A stretch of 64,000 nucleotides of DNA from Streptomyces albicerus (GTDB lineage: Bacteria; Actinomycetota; Actinomycetes; Streptomycetales; Streptomycetaceae): assembly GCF_008905045.1 (NCBI RefSeq), contig NZ_VWMY01000051.1, forward strand, positions 1 to 64,000. Reading direction: 5' to 3'. Below, piece by piece: positions 50,473 to 59,432 of the stretch. The position numbers were made by a program, and so were the translations under genes. Positions within the stretch are counted from its first letter, which is position 1, and the number at the start of each line of letters is the position of its first letter. The notes under the pieces were generated by a model, which worked only from the letters and a program-made list of their open reading frames with translations, was not told the origin of the DNA and did no database searches.

Positions 50473-51951
50473 GTGCGGCAGGGGGGAATAGTCGACCCTT
50501 TTTCGTCGGCGCGCGGGAATCTGACGAACGGGGCAATCAGCCGGCCTGTAATCGATTGGGAGCAGCGGTACCGCCGTACCGTGATCACCAGCGATACCGT
50601 GGCCACCGCCTTCGTGGTGGCGGCGATCGGCAACTTCTTCGGGGCCCGGGACGCGGCCAACTGGCACGAGAAGTGGGGAATTCTCGCATTCGGCACCGAG
50701 CTGCTGGTGCTGGGAGCGCTTGCGGTGAGCCGGTCGTGGTCTCCGGCCGTGCTCGGCCAGGGCGCCGAGGAATTCCGCCGGCTCGGACGCTCGCTTTTCA
50801 CGGCGACCGTCGTACTGGCGCTCGGCGGGATCGCCCTCACCTCGCGCAACATCAAGCTCTGGATCTTCGTCGCGATCCCCGCGATCGCGCTCGTCACCAT
50901 GACCGCGCGGTATCTGCTCCGCTTGCGGCTGCACAAACAGCGGAAGGAAGGACAGTGCCTGAGACCGGTGCTCGCTGCCGGGAGCCCGGACACCGTGCGC
51001 GACCTGATCAGCCGAACCCGAAAGTTGCCGCACCTCGGCTGGCGGGTGGACGGGGTGTGCACGACGGACGGTCTCGGGCTCGACGGTGACCACCTGGACG
51101 GAGTGCCGGTCGTCGGTCAACTGGCCGACGTCGCCAAGCACGTTCGCCACGACGGCTACCGTGTCGTCGCGGTCACACCGGACCCGCACTGGTCACCGGA
51201 CCGACTGCAGCGGCTGGCCTGGAACCTCGAAGGCAGCGACGCCGAGATGGTCGTGGCCCCCGTGCTGATGGAGGTGGCCGGCCCGCGGCTGCACGTCGAC
51301 GCGGTACTCGGGATCCCGCTGTTGCGGGTCAGCATGCCGACCTTCACCGGGGGGCGCCGGGCGATCAAAGGGGTCGTCGATCGGATGGGCGCGGCGATCC
51401 TGCTGATGCTGTTCGCGCCGCTGATGGTGCTCGTCGGGCTGCTCGTGCTGGTGGACAGTCGGGGCGGGGTGTTCTACCGCCAGCGCAGAGTCGGCAAGGA
51501 CGGCCGCGAGTTCACCATTCTCAAGTTCCGCACCATGGTCGCCGGGGCTCACGGGGTACGTGCCGCGCTAGCCGACTGCAACGAGGGCGCAGGCCTGCTG
51601 TTCAAGCTCCGCCGGGATCCGCGGGTGACCCGGGTGGGAGCAGTACTGCGCCGGTACTCGATCGACGAACTCCCGCAGCTTCTCAACGTGCTCACCGGAT
51701 CGATGTCGCTCGTCGGTCCGCGGCCTCCGCTACCGGAGGAGACCGCTGCGTACGGCCCGGACATCCGGCGGCGGCTGCTTGTCAAGCCCGGACTCACCGG
51801 CCTGTGGCAGATAAGCGGACGCAGCGACCTGCCGTGGGAGGAAGCGGTCCGCCTTGACCTGCGGTACGTGGAGGACTGGTCGCTCGCCCTGGACACAGTG
51901 ATCTTGTGGAAGACGCTGCGTGCGGTGCTCCATGGGCAGGGCGCCTACTGA
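50473..51951 (+). CDS. Polyprenyl glycosylphosphotransferase (WbaP/CpsE type)
   Basis: 492 aa priming transferase for an exopolysaccharide. The N-terminal half has four or five spans (TVATAFVVAAIGNFFG, ILAFGTELLVLGALAV, SLFTATVVLALGGIAL, LWIFVAIPAIALVTM) and a CoA-binding-like domain. The C-terminal domain has the hairpin MGAAILLMLFAPLMVLVGLLVLV, FYRQRRVGKDGREFTILKFRTMV, GLLFKLRRDPRVTRVGAVLRRYSIDELPQLLNVLTGSMSLVGPRPPLPEE and KPGLTGLWQISGRSDLPWEEAVRLDLRYVEDWS, ending HGQGAY. The first gene of the operon; the GTG start has no strong ribosome site, so the exact start is uncertain. Confidence 0.93.
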   Translation: MRQGGIVDPFSSARGNLTNGAISRPVIDWEQRYRRTVITSDTVATAFVVAAIGNFFGARDAANWHEKWGILAFGTELLVLGALAVSRSWSPAVLGQGAEEFRRLGRSLFTATVVLALGGIALTSRNIKLWIFVAIPAIALVTMTARYLLRLRLHKQRKEGQCLRPVLAAGSPDTVRDLISRTRKLPHLGWRVDGVCTTDGLGLDGDHLDGVPVVGQLADVAKHVRHDGYRVVAVTPDPHWSPDRLQRLAWNLEGSDAEMVVAPVLMEVAGPRLHVDAVLGIPLLRVSMPTFTGGRRAIKGVVDRMGAAILLMLFAPLMVLVGLLVLVDSRGGVFYRQRRVGKDGREFTILKFRTMVAGAHGVRAALADCNEGAGLLFKLRRDPRVTRVGAVLRRYSIDELPQLLNVLTGSMSLVGPRPPLPEETAAYGPDIRRRLLVKPGLTGLWQISGRSDLPWEEAVRLDLRYVEDWSLALDTVILWKTLRAVLHGQGAY

Positions 51952-52024
51952 TGCGCGGGAGCCGTCGCCCGGCCGACGCGCGGACCGCAGGCCACAAGGG
52001 CCTGCCTGGGGGGAGGAACGGGTC

Positions 52025-53341
52025 ATGAGAGTCAGCGTTTTCGGGCTCGGCTACGTGGGCTGCGTGTCGGCCGCGTGCCTGGCCAGCATGGGGCACGAGG
52101 TCATCGGGGTGGACGTGAACCAGGTGAAGGTCGACCTCGTCAACGCCGGCAAGGCCCCGGTAGTCGAGGAGCGGATCGGCGAGCTCATCGCCGAGGTCGT
52201 GCGGACCGGAGCGCTACGCGCTACCGACGACGTCCGCGAGGCGATCATGGACAGCGAGGTGTCGCTGGTCTGCGTGGGCACGCCGTCGGAGCCCAACGGC
52301 AGCCTGTGCACCACGTACTTGGAGCGGGTCGCCGAGCAGATCGGCGCCGCGCTGGCCGACCGGGGTGGGCGGCACACCGTCGTGTTCCGCAGCACCATGC
52401 TCCCGGGCACCTGCCTGAACCTGCTGGTACCGATCCTGGAGAAGTACGTCGGCGGCACGGCCGGGGTGGACATCGGGGTCGCGGTCAACCCGGAGTTCCT
52501 GCGCGAAGGCACGAGCGTGCGGGACTTCTTCGACCCGCCCAAGACCGTCATCGGCGAGCTCGACCCGGCAAGCGGCGATGCGGTGATGGCGCTGTACGAC
52601 GGCTTGCCCGGAGAGGTGTTCCGGGTGCCGGTCCCGACGGCCGAGGCGATCAAATACGCGGACAACGCGTTCCACGGCCTCAAGATCGGCTTCGCGAACG
52701 AGCTGGGCGCGGTGTGCCAGGCGCTCGGGGTGGACTCGCACCAGGTGATGGACGTGTTCCTGGCCGACCGCAAGCTGAACATCAGCCCCGCCTACCTGCG
52801 GCCCGGCTTCGCCTTCGGTGGCTCCTGCCTGCCCAAGGACCTGCGCAGCCTGGTCCACGCGGCGCAGCGGGCCGACATCTCGGTGCCCATCCTCGCCCAC
52901 GTGCTGCCCTCCAACTCCGACCATCTGCAGCGAGCGGTCGAGCTGGTCGAGCGCACCGGCAAGCGCCGGGTGGGCCTGTTCGGGTTGTCCTTCAAACCCG
53001 GCACCGACGACCTCCGCGAGAGCCCGCTCGTCGAGCTGGCGGAGAGACTCTTCGGCAAGGGGTACGACCTGCGGATCTACGACGCCAACGTGAGCCTCTC
53101 CCGGCTGATCGGCGCGAATCGCGAGTACATCGAGACCCGGCTGCCGCACCTCGCGCAGCTGCTCGCGGACTCCGTCGACGAGGTGCTCGAGCACGCCGAC
53201 GTGTGCCTGGTCGGGACCAGAGATCCGGCCGTGCTGTCGGCGCTGCCCCATGGCGACGGCCCGGTGATCGTCGACCTCATCCACCTTCCCGACGCCGAGA
53301 CGCGCCGGACCGAACCGGGGTACATGGGCCTTGCTTGGTAA
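52025..53341 (+). CDS. GDP-mannose/UDP-glucose 6-dehydrogenase, AlgD-like
   Basis: 438 aa NAD-dependent sugar-nucleotide dehydrogenase producing a uronic acid donor. VSVFGLGYVGCVSAACLASMGHEVIGVDVN (NAD site), VNPEFLREGTSVRDFFDPPKTVIGELD, EAIKYADNAFHGLKIGFANELG, RPGFAFGGSCLPKDLRSL with the catalytic Cys, and VGLFGLSFKPGTDDLRESPLVELAERLFGKGYDLRIYD. Length and motif wording (VNPEFLREGT, RPGFAFGGSCLPKD, NREYIE) are closer to Pseudomonas AlgD (GDP-mannose dehydrogenase) than to UDP-glucose dehydrogenase, but substrate needs testing. GGGAGGA precedes the ATG. Confidence 0.92.
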   Translation: MRVSVFGLGYVGCVSAACLASMGHEVIGVDVNQVKVDLVNAGKAPVVEERIGELIAEVVRTGALRATDDVREAIMDSEVSLVCVGTPSEPNGSLCTTYLERVAEQIGAALADRGGRHTVVFRSTMLPGTCLNLLVPILEKYVGGTAGVDIGVAVNPEFLREGTSVRDFFDPPKTVIGELDPASGDAVMALYDGLPGEVFRVPVPTAEAIKYADNAFHGLKIGFANELGAVCQALGVDSHQVMDVFLADRKLNISPAYLRPGFAFGGSCLPKDLRSLVHAAQRADISVPILAHVLPSNSDHLQRAVELVERTGKRRVGLFGLSFKPGTDDLRESPLVELAERLFGKGYDLRIYDANVSLSRLIGANREYIETRLPHLAQLLADSVDEVLEHADVCLVGTRDPAVLSALPHGDGPVIVDLIHLPDAETRRTEPGYMGLAW

Positions 53342-54596
53342 CGCAATCAGCGGCGACGGGTCGAACCGACGCGCGCTGATCCTGGTGGAGAACCTTTCGG
53401 TGCCGTTCGACCGGCGGGTGTGGCAGGAGTGCACGACTCTGCGCGACGCGGGCTGGAAGGTGCACGTCATCTGCCCCCGGGGGGAAAACCGGGACACGGA
53501 GCCGGAGGCGGAGATCGACGGGGTGCGGATCCACCGCTACCCGTTGCGCGCGGCCACCGGAGGACCGGCCGGCTACCTGCGGGAGTACGGATCGGCGTTG
53601 TGGCACACGGTCCGGCTGGCCCGCAAGGTCGGCCCAGTCCACGTGGTCCACGCCTGCAACCCGCCCGACCTGCTGTTCCTGCCGGCACTGTGGCTGAAGC
53701 GGCGCGGCGCGAGATTCGTCTTCGACCAGCACGACCTGGTACCCGAGCTGTACCTCTCCCGGTTCGACCGCGGCGAGGATCTGCTCTACCGGGCCGTGTG
53801 CGCGCTGGAACGGCGGACCTACCGGGCGGCGGACGTCGTCCTCGCCACGAACGAGAGCTACCGTGACGTCGCGATGCGCCGTGGCGGCCGGCGCCCTGAG
53901 GACGTTTTCGTGGTGCGCAGCGCACCCGCGGTCGACCGGTTCCAACCGGTGCCGCCCGAGCCGGAGTTGAAGCGCGGCAAGCCTCATCTGCTGTGTTATC
54001 TCGGCGTCATGGGCCCGCAGGACGGCGTCGACTATGCCTTGCGCGCCCTCGCGAAGCTGCGCGACGAGTTCGGGCGGACCGACTGGCATGCGGTGTTCGT
54101 CGGCTCCGGCGACGCCTTCGACGCAATGGTGGAGCTGTCCCGGCGGCTCGGGCTCTCCGAGCAGGTGCAGTTCACCGGGCGCATTCCGGACGCCGACCTG
54201 GTGCGCTACCTGTCCACCGCGGACGTGTGCCTCTCCCCCGACCCGCGCAATCCGCTCAATGACGTGTCGACCATGAACAAGGTCCTGGAGTACATGGCGA
54301 TGGGCCGGCCGATCGTCTCGTTCGATCTCCGGGAGGCGCGAGTCTCCGCCGGTGACGCCGCCGTCTACGCGCCCGCCAACGACGAGGCCGAATTCGCGGG
54401 GCTCATCGCGCTGCTCCTCGACGATCCGGAGAAGCGGGCCCGGATGGGCAAGATCGGCCAGGAGCGGATCGGCGGGCAGCTTTCCTGGCGGAACTCGCAG
54501 GCGTCGCTGCTCGCGGCCTACGCCGCTGCCTGCCGTGACCACACTCCGGTGTCGGCGAGCGGCCAAGTCAGGACAGGGAAGAGGCAGCACCGTTGA
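53331..54596 (+). CDS. Glycosyltransferase family 4 (WbuB-like)
   Basis: 421 aa GT-B enzyme. N-terminal domain RALILVENLSVPFDRRVWQECTTLRDAGWKVHVICPRGENRDTEPEAEIDGVRIHRYPLR and FVFDQHDLVPELYLSRF, then HLLCYLGVMGPQDGVDYALRAL, HAVFVGSGDAFDAMVELSRRLGLSEQVQFTGRIPDADLVRYLSTADVCLSPDPRNPLNDVSTMNKVLEYMAMGRPIVSFDLREARVSAGDAAVYAP. This matches the WbuB subgroup common in exopolysaccharide loci. The TTG at 53331 overlaps the AlgD-like gene by 11 nt; no better start exists. Confidence 0.92.
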   Translation: MLGNAISGDGSNRRALILVENLSVPFDRRVWQECTTLRDAGWKVHVICPRGENRDTEPEAEIDGVRIHRYPLRAATGGPAGYLREYGSALWHTVRLARKVGPVHVVHACNPPDLLFLPALWLKRRGARFVFDQHDLVPELYLSRFDRGEDLLYRAVCALERRTYRAADVVLATNESYRDVAMRRGGRRPEDVFVVRSAPAVDRFQPVPPEPELKRGKPHLLCYLGVMGPQDGVDYALRALAKLRDEFGRTDWHAVFVGSGDAFDAMVELSRRLGLSEQVQFTGRIPDADLVRYLSTADVCLSPDPRNPLNDVSTMNKVLEYMAMGRPIVSFDLREARVSAGDAAVYAPANDEAEFAGLIALLLDDPEKRARMGKIGQERIGGQLSWRNSQASLLAAYAAACRDHTPVSASGQVRTGKRQHR

Positions 54597-55960
54597 GCGA
54601 TGACACGATCCGCCTGGCCACGATCGGGCGGATTCTCCGTCGGCGTTGGCGGCTTCTCGCCGTCCTCACCGTGGTGGGCGCGCTCGTCGGCTACGGCACC
54701 TCGGTGCTGTTTCCGCCGCGCTACACGACGTCGGCATCGGTGCTGCTGCCGGGGCAGTGGGAGGAGCGCGAGCTGCTGACCCAGGTGGACATCGCGACCA
54801 GTTCGAAGGTGGTCGACCGCGCGGCCGCCGCTCTCGACCGGCCCGGCGTCAGCGGCACCGAGCTGCGGGACCAGGTGAGCGCCACGACCGCCGACGGGAA
54901 CATCGTCAAGATCTCGGGTACGGCCGAAACCCCGGAGCGTGCGCAGCAGCTCGCCGACCGGATGGCCAAGGAATTCGTCACATTCGCCGCCCGGATCGCA
55001 GGCGGCGGCACCGACTCCGAAGCGACTACGGGGCTCGAGACGCTCCGGCAGGAGGTGGAGAAGACCAACGGGCGCATCACCGACCTGGCCAAAGCGGCCG
55101 ATCCGGGCAAGACCGTGGAGGGCGTGCAGGCCCGCACCTCGCTGGAGAGGCTGCGCACCTCGCTGGAGGAGGCCATGAAGACGCTGGCCGAGTCCGACCC
55201 GTCGGCCAACAAGGCCGGCATGGTCGTCATGGGGCCGGCGGCCCGGCCGGCCGGCGAGGCGCCGCCGACGAGGATGCAGCTCATCGTCGCCGGGGCGCTG
55301 CTGTTCTTCCTGCTCTCGGTCATCGGCCATCTCGCCGCCGCACGGATGAACCGTCGGCTGCGCACCGAACGGGAGATCGCCGCGGCGCTGGGCTCGACGC
55401 TCCTCGGCACCGTCGACGTTCCTGGTGAACTGGGCGAGCACCGGCCGGAAGTGCGTGGCCCGCAGGCCCGGATCCGCCGGATGCTCGCCGTCGACACCCG
55501 GTGGGACGTACCGACCCTGCAGCGGTCCGGCGACGAGGCCGACCGGCGGATCCGCTACCGGCGGGTGTGCGCTCGCCTCCGGGACCAGCTGCCGGCCCCC
55601 CGGCAGTTGCTGGTTGTCGTACCGGACGGCGACGACATCGCCCGCCAAGCCGCCGGGCAGCTCGTCGCCGAGGCCGGGAGTGATCCGCTGCTGCGGGTGG
55701 TGAACGTTTCGGTGTCCGGGCCGCTGGTGCCGGACCGCGGCACCGAGTCCGGTGCTCTGGTCGTCCTCAGCGCGGGCCAATGGACCGCGGAGGAGCTCGG
55801 CGGCATCGCCGAGGCGTGTGCGGAGGGCAGGCATGAGGTCGTCGGCGTCGTCGTCGCCGGTACGGCCTCGGCCCGTCCGGCGCGGACTGCCGGCCGTCCA
55901 CCGGAGGAAGCCACTCCGGCACTGGCGGTCCACGGCCACGCAACGGGAGGTTCGGCATGA
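54593..55960 (+). CDS. Wzz-type co-polymerase with a degenerate nucleotide-binding domain (first of two)
   Basis: 455 aa. N-terminal span WRLLAVLTVVGALVGYGTSVLF, an extracytoplasmic domain with helical coiled-coil character (GLETLRQEVEKTNGRITDLAKAADPGKTVEGVQARTSLERLRTSLEEAMKTLAE), a second span MQLIVAGALLFFLLSVIGHLAA, then a ~180-residue cytoplasmic domain (RQLLVVVPDGDDIARQAAGQLVAEAG, VLSAGQWTAEELGGIAEACAEGRHEVVGVVVAG). The latter has the BY-kinase topology but lacks Walker A, so it is probably not a kinase. Start TTGA overlap with the upstream stop. Confidence 0.85.
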   Translation: MSDDTIRLATIGRILRRRWRLLAVLTVVGALVGYGTSVLFPPRYTTSASVLLPGQWEERELLTQVDIATSSKVVDRAAAALDRPGVSGTELRDQVSATTADGNIVKISGTAETPERAQQLADRMAKEFVTFAARIAGGGTDSEATTGLETLRQEVEKTNGRITDLAKAADPGKTVEGVQARTSLERLRTSLEEAMKTLAESDPSANKAGMVVMGPAARPAGEAPPTRMQLIVAGALLFFLLSVIGHLAAARMNRRLRTEREIAAALGSTLLGTVDVPGELGEHRPEVRGPQARIRRMLAVDTRWDVPTLQRSGDEADRRIRYRRVCARLRDQLPAPRQLLVVVPDGDDIARQAAGQLVAEAGSDPLLRVVNVSVSGPLVPDRGTESGALVVLSAGQWTAEELGGIAEACAEGRHEVVGVVVAGTASARPARTAGRPPEEATPALAVHGHATGGSA

Positions 55961-57477
55961 CGACGGACACGACTTCGGAGTCGTCGGCATCCACTCCGCT
56001 GCTCGACCTGCAGACGCTGGTGGTGGCAGTACGCAGGCGCCGCCGCCTCTGGTGCTCCCTGGCACTCCTCGGACTGCTGATCGGCGCGGCGGTGGCGGTC
56101 CTGCGGCCGCCGCCGCCGACCGCGGTGACCAAGGTGCTGGTCGTGCATGCGGAGGACCAGGCGAACGACACCGGAACGCTGATCCGCACCGATGTCGAGC
56201 TACTGGGGACCACGCGGATCGCCGACAAGGCCCTGCAGTCCCTCAAGTCCCGGGAAAAACCTGAGGACTTCATGCGGGACTACCGGGGCACCGGCCTGAC
56301 CAACAACCTGCTGCAGATCGTTGTGACGGGTGACAGCGACGCGGAGGCGGTGGCCCGGGCCAAGGCGCTGGCCGAGGCGTTCGTCGCGGACCATGTGAAA
56401 AGGATGGAGGAGACCGCGAAGGCCGAGGCCAAGGCGCTGTTCGACCAGCGTGACCGCATGCGGGACGAGCTCACCAAGGTCAATGAGGAGATCGGAGACC
56501 GGTCGCCGGAGAGCGACCCGCAGGATGCGGCGAGCATCGAGTCGCTCTTCGCCCGCCGGGCCGCCCTCAACTCGCGGATCGCCGATTTCGACCAGCGCGC
56601 CGCGGAGGCGCGCACCGGCACGCCCAAGGTCCTCGCCGGCACACAGATCGTGGACGCCCCGCGCGCGGTCCAGCACTCCCTGCCCAAGGCCGCCGTCACC
56701 AACACCGCTATCGGGCTCGTACTGGGGCTCGTCCTCGGGCTCGCGCTGGCCGCGGTCGGCGCGGTGGTGGCGGACCGCCCCGTGCTGCGCCGACAGATCG
56801 CGGCGAACCTGGGCGCCTCGGTCATCGCGGAGCTGCCCCGCCGGTCGGGCAGACTGTGGCAGCGCCGACGGACCCGGGCGGCACGCGAACGGCTCACCAC
56901 GACCCTGGCCCGCACCGTGCGCGGCTCCGCGGAACCGCTGTCGCTGCTGGAACTGGGCTGTGCGCGCAGCACGAGCGTGATCGCCCTGAACCTCGCCGGG
57001 GCACTGGCGGCGGAGGGGCCAGTGGTGATCATCGATGGTCTGCCCGGCCCGCAGCTCGCCAAGCGCCGCCAGAAGCCAGGAGGCCCGGCCGTGGTCAGCG
57101 GCGAGCGTGCCGCGGAGGTGTCGCCACAGGAGCGCCGGATCGGTGTCGGCTCGGTCGCGCCCGGCACCGCGTGGACCGACCTCCAGTACCTCGGCACCCA
57201 GACCGTGCTCGTCGTGCGTGCCGGTCACGGCAGCGCCGCATGGCTGCACACCGTGGCGCGGCAGCTCGCGGACCAGCGCATTCCGGTGATCGGTGTGGTG
57301 CTGATCGACCCCGATCCCCGTGACCGGACCGACGGCACGCTGTGGGACGGGCAGCACACCGCGCTGCGCGGCCAGACCGAGCGGCTGGCCCGGCAGAACG
57401 GGACGGACCGGCGGCGGACGGAGCGGCTGCCGGTGTGGGCCGCAAAGGGCCCGGACAACGACCAGGAGGCGCGGTAG
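55957..57477 (+). CDS. Wzz-type co-polymerase with a degenerate BY-kinase domain (second of two)
   Basis: 506 aa with the same plan: span LWCSLALLGLLIGAAVAVL, extracytoplasmic coiled coil (AFVADHVKRMEETAKAEAKALFDQRDRMRDELTKVNEEIGD), span AAVTNTAIGLVLGLVLGLALAAVGAVVA, and a cytoplasmic P-loop-like domain. At the Walker A position it reads ELGCARSTSVIALNLAGALA, with no Lys; a Walker A'-like VVIIDGLPG and TVLVVRAGHGSAAWLHTVARQLADQRIPVIGVVLIDPDP follow. No C-terminal Tyr cluster. ATGA overlap with the first copy. The pair may form a hetero-oligomeric chain-length platform without kinase control. Confidence 0.85.
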   Translation: MTTDTTSESSASTPLLDLQTLVVAVRRRRRLWCSLALLGLLIGAAVAVLRPPPPTAVTKVLVVHAEDQANDTGTLIRTDVELLGTTRIADKALQSLKSREKPEDFMRDYRGTGLTNNLLQIVVTGDSDAEAVARAKALAEAFVADHVKRMEETAKAEAKALFDQRDRMRDELTKVNEEIGDRSPESDPQDAASIESLFARRAALNSRIADFDQRAAEARTGTPKVLAGTQIVDAPRAVQHSLPKAAVTNTAIGLVLGLVLGLALAAVGAVVADRPVLRRQIAANLGASVIAELPRRSGRLWQRRRTRAARERLTTTLARTVRGSAEPLSLLELGCARSTSVIALNLAGALAAEGPVVIIDGLPGPQLAKRRQKPGGPAVVSGERAAEVSPQERRIGVGSVAPGTAWTDLQYLGTQTVLVVRAGHGSAAWLHTVARQLADQRIPVIGVVLIDPDPRDRTDGTLWDGQHTALRGQTERLARQNGTDRRRTERLPVWAAKGPDNDQEAR

Positions 57478-57480
57478 GAC

Positions 57481-59415
57481 ATGTGTGGCATCGCAGGCAC
57501 TTACCGATGGCCGGACGGCAAGGTCGTGACCGACCGGCTCACCGATACCCTCGCCCACCGCGGTCCGGACGGCGCGGGCCGGTACAGCCACGCCTTCGGT
57601 GACGGCGACGTGCAACTCGGGCACCGCCGGCTGGCCATCATCGACCTGTCCGAGACCGGCGCCCAGCCGATGGTCTCGGACGGCCTGGCGCTCACGTACA
57701 ACGGCGAGCTGTACAACGCGCCCGAGCTGCGTGCCGAGCTGGCAGCCGCTGGGGTGCGCTTCCGCGGTACCTCCGACACCGAGGTGCTGCTCGAGGCCTG
57801 GCGGCGCTGGGGCACGGACTGCCTGCCCCGGCTGCGCGGCATGTTCGCGTTCGGGATCTTCGACGAGCGAACCGGTGAACTGGTGCTCGCCCGCGACCAG
57901 CTCGGCATCAAGCCGCTGTTCCTGCTCCGGCGCGGCGGGGGCCTGGTGTTCGCCTCCGAGCTCAAGGCGCTCGCCGCCGCGACCGGCGGGTCGCTGGAGG
58001 TGGACCATGGGGCGCTGGTGGCCTCGCTGCTGTACTACTGGGTGCCGGACTCACGGTGCGCGTTCCGCGAAGCGGAGAAGCTGCCGCCGGGGAGCTGGAT
58101 GAGGTTCCGGCCCGACGGCCGGGTGGAGCGCGGCCGGTACTGGCACCTCAAGGACGTCGCCGCGGAGGGCCGGGAGCGGGCGCGGGCCGGCGAGCAGCCG
58201 GACATAGGTGCCATCGTCGAGGAGTCGACTCGGCGCCATCTGCTCTCCGACGTGCCCGTGGCGACCTTTCTCTCCGGCGGCCTCGACTCCAGCTACCTGA
58301 CCGCGCTGGCGGCCCGCGACCGACCCGGGATCTCCGCTTACACGATCGGGTTCCGCGCCGAGGACGCCAGATTCGAGGCCATGCCGGACGATCTTCGCTA
58401 TGCCCGGCAAGTGGCCGAGCGGTTCGGCGTCGACCTGCATGAGATCGAAATCGCTCCGAACGTGCTCGACCTGCTGCCGCAGATGACGTACCACCTGGAC
58501 GAGCCGATCGGCGACCCCGCCGCGATCAACACGTTCCTGATCTGCGAGGCCGCCCGGGAGGCCGGGGTCAAGGTGATGCTCTCGGGGATGGGGGCCGACG
58601 AGCTGTTCGCCGGGTACCGCAAGCACCTGGCCAACCTGCTCGCGCTGCGCTACCAGCGCGTCCCGCGGCCCCTGCGGCGTGGCCTGTCCAGGGCCGTGGA
58701 CCGGCTGCCGGTCGCCACCGCCCGCCGGGGGTACCGGTCGGTGCGCTTCGCGAAGCGGTTCCTCTCCTTCGCCGATCTGCCGGAGGAGACCGCGTTCCGG
58801 CGCAGCTACACCATGTACGACCAGGACGAGCTGCTCGCCCTGGTCGATCCGGACCTGGCCGGGACGGTCGACGACGTGCTGACCGAGCATGCGGACATCT
58901 ACCAGGACAACGACCTCGACGACTTCGTCAACCGCATGTGCCTGGGCGACGCCCGGATGTTCCTGCCGGGCCTGAACCTCGCCTACACGGACCGGTCGAG
59001 CATGGCCGCGTCGACCGAGGTGCGGGTGCCGTACGTGGACGTCGAGGTGGTCAAGGCGGCGTTCGCCGTGCCCGGCGATCGCAAGATCGTCGGACGGCAG
59101 GGCAAGGCCGTCCTCAAGGAGGCGGCGTCCTCGATCCTGCCCCGGGAGATCGTGTACCGGCCCAAGGGCCTGTTCAGCGCCCCGCTGCGCGCCTGGATGA
59201 GCCGGGATCTGGCGCCGCTGGTGCGCGAGGTGGTGAACGACGGCGTGCTCGTCAATTCCGGTTTCCTGCGCCGCGACGCGCTGGCGCGGATGGTCGCCGA
59301 GGACGCCGCCGGGCAGCGGGACTTCTCCAAGCATCTGTGGCATGTGCTGACCCTCGAGTACTGGTATCGCGGCGCGACCTCTGGGTCCGGCCAGAGCACT
59401 CGGTTATCGGCTTAG
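57481..59415 (+). CDS. asnB: Glutamine-hydrolysing asparagine synthetase-like amidotransferase
   Basis: 644 aa. N-terminal glutaminase with the Cys2 nucleophile (MCGIAGTYRW), LAHRGPDGAGRYS and LGHRRLAIIDLSETGAQPM; C-terminal ATP-pyrophosphatase with VPVATFLSGGLDSSYLTALAA and HLDEPIGDPAAINTFLICEAAREAGVKVMLSGMGADELFAGYRKH. In exopolysaccharide loci such proteins probably amidate a carboxyl group on the glycan or its precursor; a uronic acid from the AlgD-like enzyme is a reasonable substrate. Ordinary asparagine synthesis is the alternative. It starts 3 nt after the Wzz stop. Confidence 0.9.
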   Translation: MCGIAGTYRWPDGKVVTDRLTDTLAHRGPDGAGRYSHAFGDGDVQLGHRRLAIIDLSETGAQPMVSDGLALTYNGELYNAPELRAELAAAGVRFRGTSDTEVLLEAWRRWGTDCLPRLRGMFAFGIFDERTGELVLARDQLGIKPLFLLRRGGGLVFASELKALAAATGGSLEVDHGALVASLLYYWVPDSRCAFREAEKLPPGSWMRFRPDGRVERGRYWHLKDVAAEGRERARAGEQPDIGAIVEESTRRHLLSDVPVATFLSGGLDSSYLTALAARDRPGISAYTIGFRAEDARFEAMPDDLRYARQVAERFGVDLHEIEIAPNVLDLLPQMTYHLDEPIGDPAAINTFLICEAAREAGVKVMLSGMGADELFAGYRKHLANLLALRYQRVPRPLRRGLSRAVDRLPVATARRGYRSVRFAKRFLSFADLPEETAFRRSYTMYDQDELLALVDPDLAGTVDDVLTEHADIYQDNDLDDFVNRMCLGDARMFLPGLNLAYTDRSSMAASTEVRVPYVDVEVVKAAFAVPGDRKIVGRQGKAVLKEAASSILPREIVYRPKGLFSAPLRAWMSRDLAPLVREVVNDGVLVNSGFLRRDALARMVAEDAAGQRDFSKHLWHVLTLEYWYRGATSGSGQSTRLSA

Positions 59416-59432
59416 GAATCAGAGGAGTTCGG

